Below, in pieces: positions 1 to 10,141 of a stretch of DNA of 64,000 nt; the first letter of the stretch is position 1; the number at the start of each line of letters is the position of its first letter. A program made the position numbers and the translations under genes. The notes beneath the pieces are model-generated. The model was not told the DNA's origin. It saw only the letters and a program-made list of their open reading frames with translations, and did not search any database. The stretch is from Lojkania enalia (taxonomy: Eukaryota > Ascomycota > Dothideomycetes > Pleosporales), in the NCBI GenBank assembly GCA_010094045.1, contig ML986696.1, positions 18,297 through 82,296 on the forward strand, in the 5' to 3' direction.

Positions 1-727
1 ATCCCTATATTAGATTCTATATAAATCTAAGCCCTATTAGAGTTAGGATTAGAAATATTCTATTAATTCTATTACTATAACAAACAAATTGAATTGTAAG
101 AACGCTTTAGCTCTAGTAACTTATATATATACAGTCTAGGAAACTATAAAAGCTAATATTAAGAAGACTTAAGATTATATATAATCTATTATTAACTATT
201 ATTAGTAACTAATTAATTAGTAGATTAGTAATATAGTCTATCTAAATACTAAGAACTTTATAGTCTAGAGACTGAGCCGAAAGCTATCTAATTAATAGAA
301 GAGCTCTTTTAAAGTACTAGAATAGGTTAAAAACTTATACTATCTATAGCTACCCCTAGAATTAAGAATATATAATGTTTTTATATTAAACCTACTATAT
401 AAGAACCCCCAGAATCTTCTACTAGGGTAAGAAGCTTTAAAACCACCCGCTATCGCTATTAAGGGGGTAGAAGAGTAGGAGGTTAAGGAAATACTAGCTA
501 GTAAGCTATATTATAAGACCCTTAAATACCGTATAAAATAGGTAGAATACAATTCTAACCCGGTCTAGTATAAAGCCTTAAATTTTATAGGTTCGCCTTA
601 TAAGCTAAGAGCTTTTTATAATAAGTATCTAAATTAGCTAGAACCCTTAAAAGCTCTAATTAAATAGATTAAGATATACGAGAATAGTATAAAGAATATA
701 GATTACCTAGTAGATAATAATATATAA
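1..727 (+). mobile_element. RIP-mutated Ty3/gypsy element: integrase C-terminus and chromodomain (3' end of pol)
   Basis: One plus-strand frame, phased on position 482 and ending in TAA at 725-727, reads as the tail of a chromovirus-type Ty3/gypsy integrase if in-frame TAG codons are read as mutated Trp or Gln. It shows the R/K-rich segment before the chromodomain, then VKEILASK, YKTLKYRIK, VEYNSNPV and NFIGSPYKLRAFYNKY, which match the fungal retroelement chromodomain layout. Premature stops are almost all TAG, and CpA and TpG are nearly absent, as RIP produces. The element starts outside the window on the left, so gag, protease, RT and the integrase core are not visible here. It cannot make protein. 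Confidence 0.75.
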
Positions 728-1838
728 GAGTTAAGTAGTAGATTTAAAAACTAAAATATAGGCCCAAAATTACTCCTCTATAAAATCTAGAGGATCTAAT
801 AGTAAGCTATTAGATACCTCTCTAGTCCTCTTCTCTTCTACTCTTCTTCCCCTTCTTTCCCTCTAGACTCCCCCTAAACCTCCTCTACCTTATTTTTAAC
901 CGCCTAAGAGCGCCGTAATATTAGTTTAAAGGCTAGATATTAGAGCTTTTAAGGCTAAAACCCGACAGAGCAACTTAGTACTCTAGTAGAATAAAGCTAC
1001 CTAAATACTAGCTATAGGAAGGCTATCTTTCTAATTCTTTACAACCTAGACTATAAGTACTAGACTATAAGTAGACTCTAAAATAGCCTTAAAAGCTACC
1101 TTTTTATCCTTCTTATCCTCTATATATTAGACTGCTGCTTATAGTTTAAGATAGCCCTAGAGGACTAGAAACTCCTCCTTATAGTAGGAGAGGATCTATA
1201 AATATATTAGTAGTAAGTACCCTACTAGTATTAGATACGATTTATATAGGGTTGTACTTTTTATTTTATAAGGTATAATACTTACATTTTTTTAATCTTA
1301 GAGACTGAAAGATAAATATTATACGCCGCCCGCGGGCGAGTATATATATAGTCTAAAGGTAGATAACCTAGAAGGCTTTTAAAAAGGCTTTAGAAGGTGG
1401 GTAGAGTAGTATATTAATTAATTTTTTCTATAAGGTGTTAGTAATACTTTAATAATTAATAGTTCTAGGGACGCGTAATAATATATATAGAGTAGAAGTT
1501 ATTATTTAGTTAAGGAAGCTTAGTTAACAGCAATCTAGTAATATACTAAGGCTAGTAAACACTTGTTACTATACGCGACGAAATTGTAATATTAATAAAC
1601 TATTATAATAGTAGTTACTAGCTAATATATAGGTTAATTATATTTACCGCGAAAACCTTACTTAATATTATATTAATAAACGTATCTCTATAAGTAACCG
1701 TATATATTAGCTCTTACTAGTAAATACCTCTTTAAAAAAATTTCTTTATACTAGAACCTATTTATAATAGCTCCAATTCCCTCCCGAACTAGCGTAGATA
1801 GGGACTATTAGCTTATAAGGAGGGGGGTAGTATAATAA
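728..1838. other. AT-rich RIP-mutated sequence without a readable gene
   Basis: No coding frame survives and no protein family could be read on either strand. The stretch is almost free of CpA and TpG. A purine run at 1819-1828 (AAGGAGGGGGG) could be the polypurine tract of the plus-strand gypsy element, because it lies just before the candidate LTR that starts at 1839. If so, this is the 3' untranslated part of that retroelement. Confidence 0.5.
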
Positions 1839-2109
1839 TGTAAAGAAATCGTTCCATAAAAAGCTTTATATACAACCTTATCCTAAAGCTTTTCGCTTAT
1901 CTTATCCTACCCCTAGTTCTACCCCTTTTCCCTTCCGTATATAGTTTTATACTCCCTTATAAGTAGCTTAGTAGTTCTTCTATATCCTTTCGTACAAGGC
2001 CTATAGGTGTTAATAGAATTCCTAGGTTCCTAATCCCCTATATACTCTTATATACCTCTGAGTGGATTCGTGCCGCATTCGGACCTATTATCTTACCTAC
2101 GCTGTTACA
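1839..2109 (+). repeat. Candidate LTR (about 271 bp) in a less mutated island
   Basis: The stretch starts TGTAA and ends TTACA, a 5-bp terminal inverted repeat of the TG...CA type, and is flanked by ATAA at 1835-1838 and 2110-2113. A polypurine run ends about 10 bases upstream. Its right half still contains CpA, TpG and CpG, unlike its surroundings. No second copy was found in the window, so it could be the 3' LTR of the plus-strand gypsy element or a solo LTR. The flanking 4-mer is weak evidence in such AT-rich DNA. Confidence 0.35.
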
Positions 2110-2360
2110 ATAATAGTATCTACCTAAAGTTAAATAATAAAGGGGAGGTATTAGAAATATATATAGTTTTAGCGGAGATAGTATATTAATTCTACTATAT
2201 ATTAATTTAGGATAGGAAAACTCTTAGGCTAAGAGCTTAGAGGGGGAAGATAATATTATAGATACCCTTATAGGAATCTTTATACTAGACCTAATCGAGA
2301 TTTAAAACTCTATATAATTAGAAGAATAAAGCTAATATAAGATATATAATATATTTAATA

Positions 2361-2410
2361 GTTTAGTTAACTAAATAACTAAATATATTTAGTTGCTTAG
2401 TTAGCTAAGT
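2361..2410. repeat. Imperfect palindrome built on TTAGTTA/TAACTAA
   Basis: AACTAAATATATTTAGTT is a perfect palindrome centred at 2385/2386. The arms continue outward with a few A/G or C/T mismatches through repeated TTAGTTA(A/G)CTAA words. It lies beyond the last readable integrase residues of the minus-strand gypsy relic. Confidence 0.5.
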
Positions 2411-2599
2411 AACTAAATAGGAAGGAATAGTAAGAGAACTAAATTATATTTAATAACCTTATAACTCTAACCTTTATAGCTCTTTATAGTTAACTTAAAT
2501 ATCTTTTATATACCCTACTTATATACTTCTATTATAAGCCTATAAGAATAATTCCCCCCCTATAGTACGTAATTACTCTTAATTATTACCCTATCTTAT

Positions 2600-5450
2600 A
2601 TCTAGCTAATTAGAAGCTATTATATATATATAGTAATAGAATAGTTAGATAATATTAGGAGTTTTAATTCTTATATATAGTATTAGGTGTCTATACTTAT
2701 TAAGCCTATTAACTACTACTATAATATTCGTACAACCTTCTAATTCTAGTAGATTAGTTATAAAGTTTATAAAAATATCTTAAAACCTTCGTTTAGGTAT
2801 AGATAACGGTTTTAGTAATCTATAGTACTTTTTTCTAGAAGTTTTACTTCTTTAATATATATAATAATAGCCTATATATTATTATATCGAGTCGAATATC
2901 CTTAACTAATAGTACTTATACTAGAGTAGTTCTAAGGTCTTTCCTTAACTAGAGTATCTACTAGACAGTAAGTTGTAGATAGCTTATAGTAGCTTAAGCT
3001 TTAACTTATTATAGTCTAGTACTATAAGTCGATTTTAGTAGTATAGTTAGTTATTATACTCTTTATAGTTAGCTAGAGTTAAAAGTTTAGATTAATAGGC
3101 TCCTTCTCTTAGTAGCTTTAAGGTATCTTAGATTAGATTATTATTCGGGTATTCTTTATCGATAATTTTTATAATCGATCGACCTATTTCTATCTATTAG
3201 AATAGTTTAGAACGAAGTAATATCTATTAATAACCTCTATAAGCCTCTTCTTATATAGGCTTATTCTATAACCTTTAAGTTAAGGTATTAAACTTCTCTC
3301 TAAATTTTCCGGGTCGGTATATAATACTAAAGTTAAACTTTAATAGATATTCTAATTAATAGGCCTATTAGTAGCTTAGCTACTTTATTATTATAAAATA
3401 CTATAGGTTCTTATAATCGTTTAATACTTCTATAGAAAATGCTATATCTTCTAATTTAGGCCTCTATTATTTAAAATATTAGATAATCGTAAGTAGTTTC
3501 TTATTATATATCTTATAGTTGCCTTTAGTAGAGTTTATACGCTTAGAGAAGTAGGTAATAGGTTTTAGTTTACTATTAGCACCTCTCTAGGATAGTACAC
3601 TAGCTGTTATAAAGTTATATATATTAGCTTCTACTACTATTAGTAGCTTAGAGTTAAAGTATTAGAAAATTAGTATAGAGATAAAGGTATCTTTTAAGTA
3701 GTTAAAGAAATATTAATAGTTATTATTCTAGTTAAATCGAGTATTCTTCTTAGTTAGGGCTATTAAGGGAGAGACTTTCTATAAGAAGTTACTAATAAAT
3801 TATTAGTAGAAGTTCGCGAAGCCTATAAAAGCTTAAATATCTTTTATATTCTTAGAGTATTTTTAGTTAATAATTATTTCTACTTTCTTTAGGTTTATAT
3901 AGATTCTTTCTATAATAATTATATATTTTAGGTAGATTACTTCTAACTAGTAGAACTCGTACTTATCTATATTAAGCTGTAGATTATTCGCTTTTAAGGG
4001 TTTAAAAACTAGCTAGATATACTACTTATAGTCTTTTAGATTCTTACTAAATATTAGGATATTATTAATATAGATAGTATAGAATATATTAAAATATAGT
4101 CTTAGTATATTATTTATAAAGTACTAGAACGTACTTAAAGTATTAGCTAGGCTAAAGAGTATTACTAGATATTTAAATAGTCTATAGCGTGTATAAAAGG
4201 TAGTCTTCTATTCGTCTCTTTTAGCAATCTTTAGCTTATTAAATATAGTAATAATATCGAGTTTTATATAGTATTTAATCTTACTAAGTTAGGCTAATAT
4301 TTCTTAGATTAGTAGAATTAGATATTAGTTCTTAATAGTAATAGTATTTAAGGTTCTATAGTTAATATAGAATTAGAAACCACCTCTAGGGTTTTTTATA
4401 AAGATTACAGGTATAGTTATTAGTAATAAACTTACTCTAATAAATCTCTTAAATAAGTTCTTATTAAAATACTTTCTTAGTACCTTTAACTCGTTTTAAA
4501 ACATCTTATAGAGTAGATTAAAGCTAGCTTACTTACTATTCTCTAATTTAATCTTATAATCGTACAGTTATTATTTAGACAGTTTATCTATATTCTTATA
4601 TAAGAAGATAGATAATAGATTATAATATTTTTTAGGTACTTTAGTAATAGGGTTAATATATACCTTTAAGGCTAGAGCCTTATTAATATTAGCTATTAAT
4701 ATAGCGAAGATTTTATAGTTAAATTATTAGAAGAGTTAAACTAGTAGTATAGTATCTATATAATATATATCTAGCTATAATATAGACTTTAGATATTTAG
4801 GTTTAAATAGATCCTTTTAGCTATAATCTTTATCTAAGATTAGATTAGTTTTAGTTTTAGGTTCTTTTAACTAGTATAGCATTTTAGATAGCTAGTAATT
4901 ATATTAGATATAGCTTAATAGGCGGAGCTTTAAGTAGTACTATCTAGGCTTTAAGCTATATAAAGGTTATAAATTAGTTACTTTAAAATCTTCTTTTATA
5001 TTAAATTCGGGTAGTTTATAGTCTTTAATAACTATTTAAGTAGCCTATTAGTAGATAATAGTACTAGTAGATTATAAGTATTAAGTTAGGTATTAGTTAG
5101 TAGTAAAGACTAGCTATTTATTCTTATAGTTTAAGTTTATATAATACTTATATATTTATAACTATCTTAGAATTAACTAGTATTTTTCTAATATAGTTAT
5201 ATAGAGATATACTATCTCTAAATAGTTTAGGTATTAGAAGGTTAGAGTAACTAAGTAGGAGATATTCCCCCTATAAAAAACTTCTCTATTAAAGCCGGTT
5301 AAATATAAATTATATAGAAGTTATATCTTTTAGAGTTTTAAAATATATATAAGATTTCTATAAATATAATTATAACTAGTAGCTCTAGTATTAATAAAAA
5401 TATTAATATCTTACTAGACTAGGTTTTAATAGATTAAAAAAGGAGCTAGA
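2600..5450 (-). mobile_element. RIP-mutated Ty3/gypsy pol (protease-RT-RNase H-integrase) on the minus strand
   Basis: Read on the minus strand, the domains come in Ty3/gypsy order. An aspartic protease with FINTRA where FxDTGA is expected lies near 5,400. The reverse transcriptase lies at about 4,500-3,950: FKYLVILFSLANTLSTF, then YINNILIFSKN in place of the catalytic Y-x-D-D box, the two Asp turned to Asn by G-to-A. RNase H follows at about 3,900-3,550 (KDI-AFIGFANFY, SPLIALTKKN). The integrase zinc-binding and core segments are at about 3,050-2,650 (GKTLELL, KPLSIPKRR, NLLELEGCTNIIVVVNRLNKYRHL). Many in-frame TAA and TAG codons exist but few frameshifts, so decay was mainly by transition mutation. 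No gag or LTR was identified. The left limit is where similarity fades. Confidence 0.8.
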
Positions 5451-5833
5451 ATCTAATAGTTCTATAACTATTTCTATAAGAGCTAGTTCTATAGATATAT
5501 AGAGATTTGGTATAAGCGTAATTCTAGAAGGTAATTTATTTCTAGAACGGACCTTTTAGTAATATTCTAGTTAGTAAAACTAGCTACGTTTAAGAGTAAA
5601 AATAATAGCCTTATCTATAGAATAATAAACGTATTAAAGATTAGTTAGAGGATTAGTTAGAAGATTAAGAGTAGGACCTATAAGATATAGTAGAGCTTTA
5701 AAACCCTTAATAGATTAATAGTAGAGGGGTACTATATTCTAGCGAAATATATCTCTTACTATTATACTTATAACAGCGTCTTTTACAGCAGCGCCTTTCT
5801 TATTTATTAGAACTTACAGGCGTATAGCTAACG

Positions 5834-5881
5834 TATTTATAAGCGAGCGGCTACTATAAGCGAGTAGCTACCTCTACCAAC
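5834..5881 (+). repeat. Left terminal inverted repeat of the pogo-like element
   Basis: It pairs with 7631-7678 in inverted orientation. All mismatches seen are transitions, as expected from RIP. Confidence 0.8.
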
Positions 5882-6019
5882 TTTTCGCGACGTGTTACCT
5901 TCTAACTATAATAGTTTAACCAACTACTTCTTAATTACCTTATAATAAAGTAGATATTTCCCTTACTATTTTAGCTATAAATTAATACTAAATAAGTAGC
6001 GTAAAATACGCTACTTTAA

Positions 6020-7577
6020 TCTATACCTACCCCCGAACAACTCTAAGATAATAATATACTAGAATTACTATACAACGTAATTACTAGTCTAACTTAAAGA
6101 AGCTTACTTAGCTAGAAGAGGAGGTAATAACTAGGTATATACTTAACCTAGATTTACGAGGATTTCTACCTATATTAGGTGCTATATAAGATATAATAAA
6201 TAAGCTGCTTACTAAGCGCGGTACTAGTTAAGTTAGTAAGCTGTAGCTATATAACTTTATTAAGCAAATAAACAGCCTTATTACGCGTTTTAATCGGCTA
6301 TATAGTTAATAGAGAGCCCTATATAAAGATCCAGAAACTATTAGAGCTTAGTTTAATCTTATAGCGCGTATGAAGGCTATCTATAGTATTTATAATAAAG
6401 ATACTTTTAACTTCGACGAGACAGGCTTTATAATAGATAAGATATTAGCTTAGCTAGTTATTACTAGCTTAGAGAGATAAGATAGACTAAAGGCTATTCA
6501 GCCAGGCAATTATAAGTAGGTTACTATAATCTATATAGTTAATACTACTAGATAGATAATCTTACCCTTTATTATCTTTACTAGCTAGTACTACCTCTCT
6601 ATATAGTACAAGGAGGATAATATACTATATAACTGGGCTTTTACGGTTAGTAATAATAGCTAGACTACTAATAAGCTTAGAGTAGAGTAGTTAAAGTACT
6701 TTATTAAATATATAGTAGAGTATAGGGTAGACGCGCGCCAGCTGCTTATTTTTAATAGCTATAAAAGCTATAACTCGTTTAAATTCTAACAGTTTTATAA
6801 GGAGAATAATATCTATATTCTCTATATACCGCTATATTTATTATACCTTCTACAGCTACTTAATATTAGCTACTTCTTACTATTAAAGCGCATATATAGG
6901 CGCTAGATTAAAAGCTTAATACGCGACTATATTAACTATATTATAAAGCTAGAGTTCTTATCTACCTTCTATATAGCTTATAAGTAGTTAATTATAAAAG
7001 AGAATATCTATATAAGCTTTTAAGGTACTAGTCTAGTCCTATATAATTTAGAAGCGGTAATATTAAAGCTTAATATTAAACTTTATATACTAATACCACC
7101 TACGCTAGAAGTTACCCTTTAAAAAGTTAAAATACTAAGTAATATACGCGAGCTAGACGTTTAATTAATATTAATTCACGATAGGATTTAGAGGTATAAA
7201 AGCTTATCGCCTACTTCTATTATTATAGCACTTAACTAGCTTAAAAAAGGTACTAAAGTAATAGTATACGAAAGTATACTTATATATAATTAGATCGCAA
7301 GGCTTAAGAAAGTAAATAAAGCCGCTATAATATATAGAAAGCGTAAAAAGAAGAGGATCCAATAGAAAGGTACCTTAATAAAGGTAGAGGTAGAGGATAT
7401 TATTACTTAAAAAGATGTTGAGTAGTAGCTAGAGGGGGAAACGCGTTAAGGTAAGGCGCGATTAGGTACGAGTCGGTAGGCTTTAGTACGCTATAGCTAC
7501 TATAGGGAAACTAGCTATAACTTAAGAACCTATAAGAAAGATACTATAGATATTCCTCAATCTAGCGAAGCTTAAAT
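6020..7577 (+). pseudogene. RIP-inactivated pogo/Fot1 DDE transposase
   Basis: The frame phased on AAC TTC GAC GAG (about 6409) gives the family landmarks in order. There is a CENP-B-type HTH region (KLLTKRG, LYNFIKQINSLITRFNRLY), then the first catalytic Asp block KDTFNFDETGFII. The N-S-TTNKLRVE-LKYF block follows, then LLIFNSYKSYNSFKF at the place of the second Asp (mutated to Asn), then ENNIYILYIPLYLLYLLQLLNISYFLLLKRIYRR before the third acidic position. Numerous in-frame TAG codons replace Trp or Gln and the initiator ATG is gone. The basic C-terminal tail (KRKKKRIQ) is still visible. It cannot encode an active transposase. Confidence 0.8.
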
Positions 7578-7630
7578 ATTATAATTATCTTATTATATTA
7601 TTAAGATAGATCGCTATAAAGGTGTAAAAA

Positions 7631-7678
7631 ATTAGTAGAGGTAGCTACTTACTTATAGTAGCCGCTCGCTTATAAATA
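7631..7678 (-). repeat. Right terminal inverted repeat of the pogo-like element
   Basis: It is the reverse complement of the left repeat apart from a few transition differences. Beyond 7678 the sequence no longer matches the left flank. Confidence 0.8.
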
Positions 7679-8590
7679 TATTAGAAGTATTAAGTTCTAT
7701 AGTATTTAGGTTCTTCTAGTAAATAGTATAATACTTTAGTTGTTTACAGTAGTTGCTAGATAGATAATATAGGTTAGTATTATATAGGGAAATTAGGTTA
7801 GTATAGTTGTTTAGGGTGCTAAGTATTATAATACCTATTATAGTATAGCGGAGCTTATAAGAGAGAGAATATTAGAGATATATAATTTATCTAGTCTTAT
7901 TTAGTTTAGTATCTATAATTAGGCATTAGAATTTAGTAAAGTAAGTAGAGAACCTACTTTAGCCTTACTTTAAAATTTCTAACTTACTCTATACTATAGT
8001 CTTCTTATTCTAGTTACTATAGGTAGATTCTAAGAATATAACTAAACTGTTTATAGAGTTAATATTCTTATCTATTAATAGATTAACTAATATTATTAGG
8101 TCTTATTCTAGGCGGGAATAGATATATAGAAGGTAAGTATATTCGGTTAGGTATTAGTTAGTATTTCCTTCTAGTTTATAGTAGAGTTTTCTAATAAAGT
8201 ATAAGAGCTCTAAATATTTACTAAAGAATATTAGAGGGTTAGATAAGTAGTTAGAATAGAAATATAGGTTATATATAGTTTTAAGCGGATTAAAGGTTAA
8301 TATAGACATCTATTTAGAAGCTAGAGTTGTAGGCTAAGTCGGGCTAAGAGCGGGTAATAGTTCTATTACTATTAATATACTAGTAGCTAGTAGAGGAGTA
8401 GCTATTTAACGGCTACTAAATTCTCTTTATATTACTTTAAGATCTAACTTATAGTAGTTCTCTTAGGTTATTAAGGCCTCTACTAGTATCTTATTCTTCT
8501 ACTATAAAGAGTCTAGTTTATTTTAAATCTCTTTAAGAATATTAATAAACGCGTTCTTATCTATAGTATATAATAGTAGATAATATAATA
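7679..8590. other. AT-rich RIP-mutated sequence, no readable gene
   Basis: CpA and TpG are strongly depleted and stop codons fill all frames. No transposon protein or RNA gene was recognised. It separates the pogo-like element from the large inverted repeat. Confidence 0.5.
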
Positions 8591-9247
8591 TAATATTATA
8601 GACGCTTATATATAGTTAGTTAATCGTTCTTTAGGTAGTTAACTCTATTACTATATACTATATATAAATATTAAAACGTTATATAAAGAATAGAAATATC
8701 TATATTATATAGGTTTTTTATAGAGGCTAGATCTATACTACTATATAGGTTAGCCGGGTCGGCGAAACCTTCCTCTATTATAGTTATAACAAGTCGGTTA
8801 TATTCTAGCTAGTAGCTAATAGCTGTTACTAGCAGCTGGTTTAAATATTATAGTAAGGGTAGTATAGGTATAGAGGTATTACGGTATTACTATAATAATA
8901 AAGACCTAACTTATAAAAGCTTATAACTAAAAGAAGAGTACTATTATAATAATACTATAATACCTCTATACCTATACTACTCTTACTATAATACCCGAAC
9001 TAGCTGCTAGCGATAGCTATTAGCTGTTAGCTAGAATATAACCGACTTATTATAACTACAATAGAGAAAGGTTTTGCTGATCTAGCTAGCCTATATAGTA
9101 GTATAGACCTAGCTCCTATAAAAACCTATATAATATAGATATCTCTATTCCTTATATAATATTTTAATATTTATATATAGTACGTAGTAATAGAGTTAAC
9201 TACCTAAAGTACGATTAACTAACTACGCGTAAACGTCTATAATATTA
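8591..9247. repeat. Large imperfect inverted repeat, arms about 310 bp around a ~36-bp spacer
   Basis: The left arm, about 8591-8901, matches the reverse complement of about 8938-9247 over nearly its whole length. Shared landmarks are AGTTAGTTAATCG, TTTAGGTAGTTAACTCTATT, ATACTATATATAAATATTAAAA, AGTCGGTTATATTCTAGCTA and GGTAGTATAGGTATAGAGGTATTA. Differences are nearly all transitions, so the arms were close to identical before RIP. The spacer 8902-8937 contains TTATAAAAGCTTATAA, itself nearly palindromic. No coding frame is present. It could be a foldback or MITE-like element, or two head-to-head copies of one repeat. Confidence 0.8.
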
Positions 9248-10141
9248 GACTAGAAAGACCTATTTATAATAGATAAATTATATAATAATAGAAGTAGTAG
9301 AGTTAACTAATATATTTATATACTTTTCTATTATTTACTCTTCTATATAATTTCTTCTCTCTCTATTTTTATACTAGAAACTTCTATACTTTTACTTTAA
9401 TATTATATCTACCTTTTTATAAAATTTTTACCTCTATTCTCTCTTATATTAGTCCCGGTAGATACTATCTTAATTAGCACACTCCTATACTTCCTACCTT
9501 CTTTTATTCCAACAATGTAAACCTCTATATTCTAGCTTCAGCCTACTAAATAGTCTTCCCCTAATTTACCTACTTATTTTCTCTATCTTTGTTCCCCCTC
9601 TAGGTATCCGCCTCCAACTACGCCTCCCTGCCATTCCTTTCGTACTTTGCTCTCAATTTATCAATATACTAAATCTCCGCTTCAACCCATAGCTTGCATC
9701 TCGGCTAGGCTTTACTCTATCCCGCTACACGAAGAGGCAAACGTAGTGTATTTATTTTAGTGGGGAAAGACGCTAGTTAGGTCTCATCAAGATGACACCT
9801 ACGACTCCCTTGACTCCTTGTGGAGCACGGGTATAGGGAAATGTCCCTTGCTATTTAAAATAATCAGCATTACTACTTGTTAATAGTAAAAGCTATTTCG
9901 TCCATAATATAGACTTGGCTTTGGATAAGATCCACTTCACCCGAGGCTGGCTAAATACTCCAAAGAAAAGTATTGAAGATTGATTACAGGGTAAAAAGAC
10001 GCATTTCCCCGTTCCACAACTACAGAAGTTTTCTACGCCTACCACTATGTTGGAAAGATCTTATTGAAGCACACTTAAACCTACGGAATAATCTAAGATG
10101 CTGTGAATTCCTTCCCTTATTGCGCGAACTTAACTTCCACT
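9248..10141. other. Edge of the AT-rich block and 3' flank of the OPT gene
   Basis: AT-rich sequence continues to about 9,450. Normal-composition DNA, with CpA and TpG restored, begins between about 9,480 and 9,700. No gene or RNA was recognised. The last few hundred bases are the downstream flank of the OPT transporter. Confidence 0.6.

Larger units (their letters stand above)
5834..7678 (+). mobile_element. Fot1/pogo-like (Tc1/mariner superfamily) DNA transposon with terminal inverted repeats
   Basis: A ~48-bp inverted repeat bounds the element: 5834-5881 and the complement of 7631-7678. Both begin TATTTATAAGCGAGCGGCTA and differ only by a few transitions. TA at each outer edge fits TA target duplication. 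Between them lies a plus-strand pogo/Fot1 transposase frame (see the pseudogene entry). The total size of about 1.85 kb is normal for Fot1-type elements. The whole element is RIP-mutated, with TAG in place of Trp or Gln codons, so it is dead. It sits just beyond the protease end of the minus-strand gypsy relic and may have inserted there. Confidence 0.8.
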
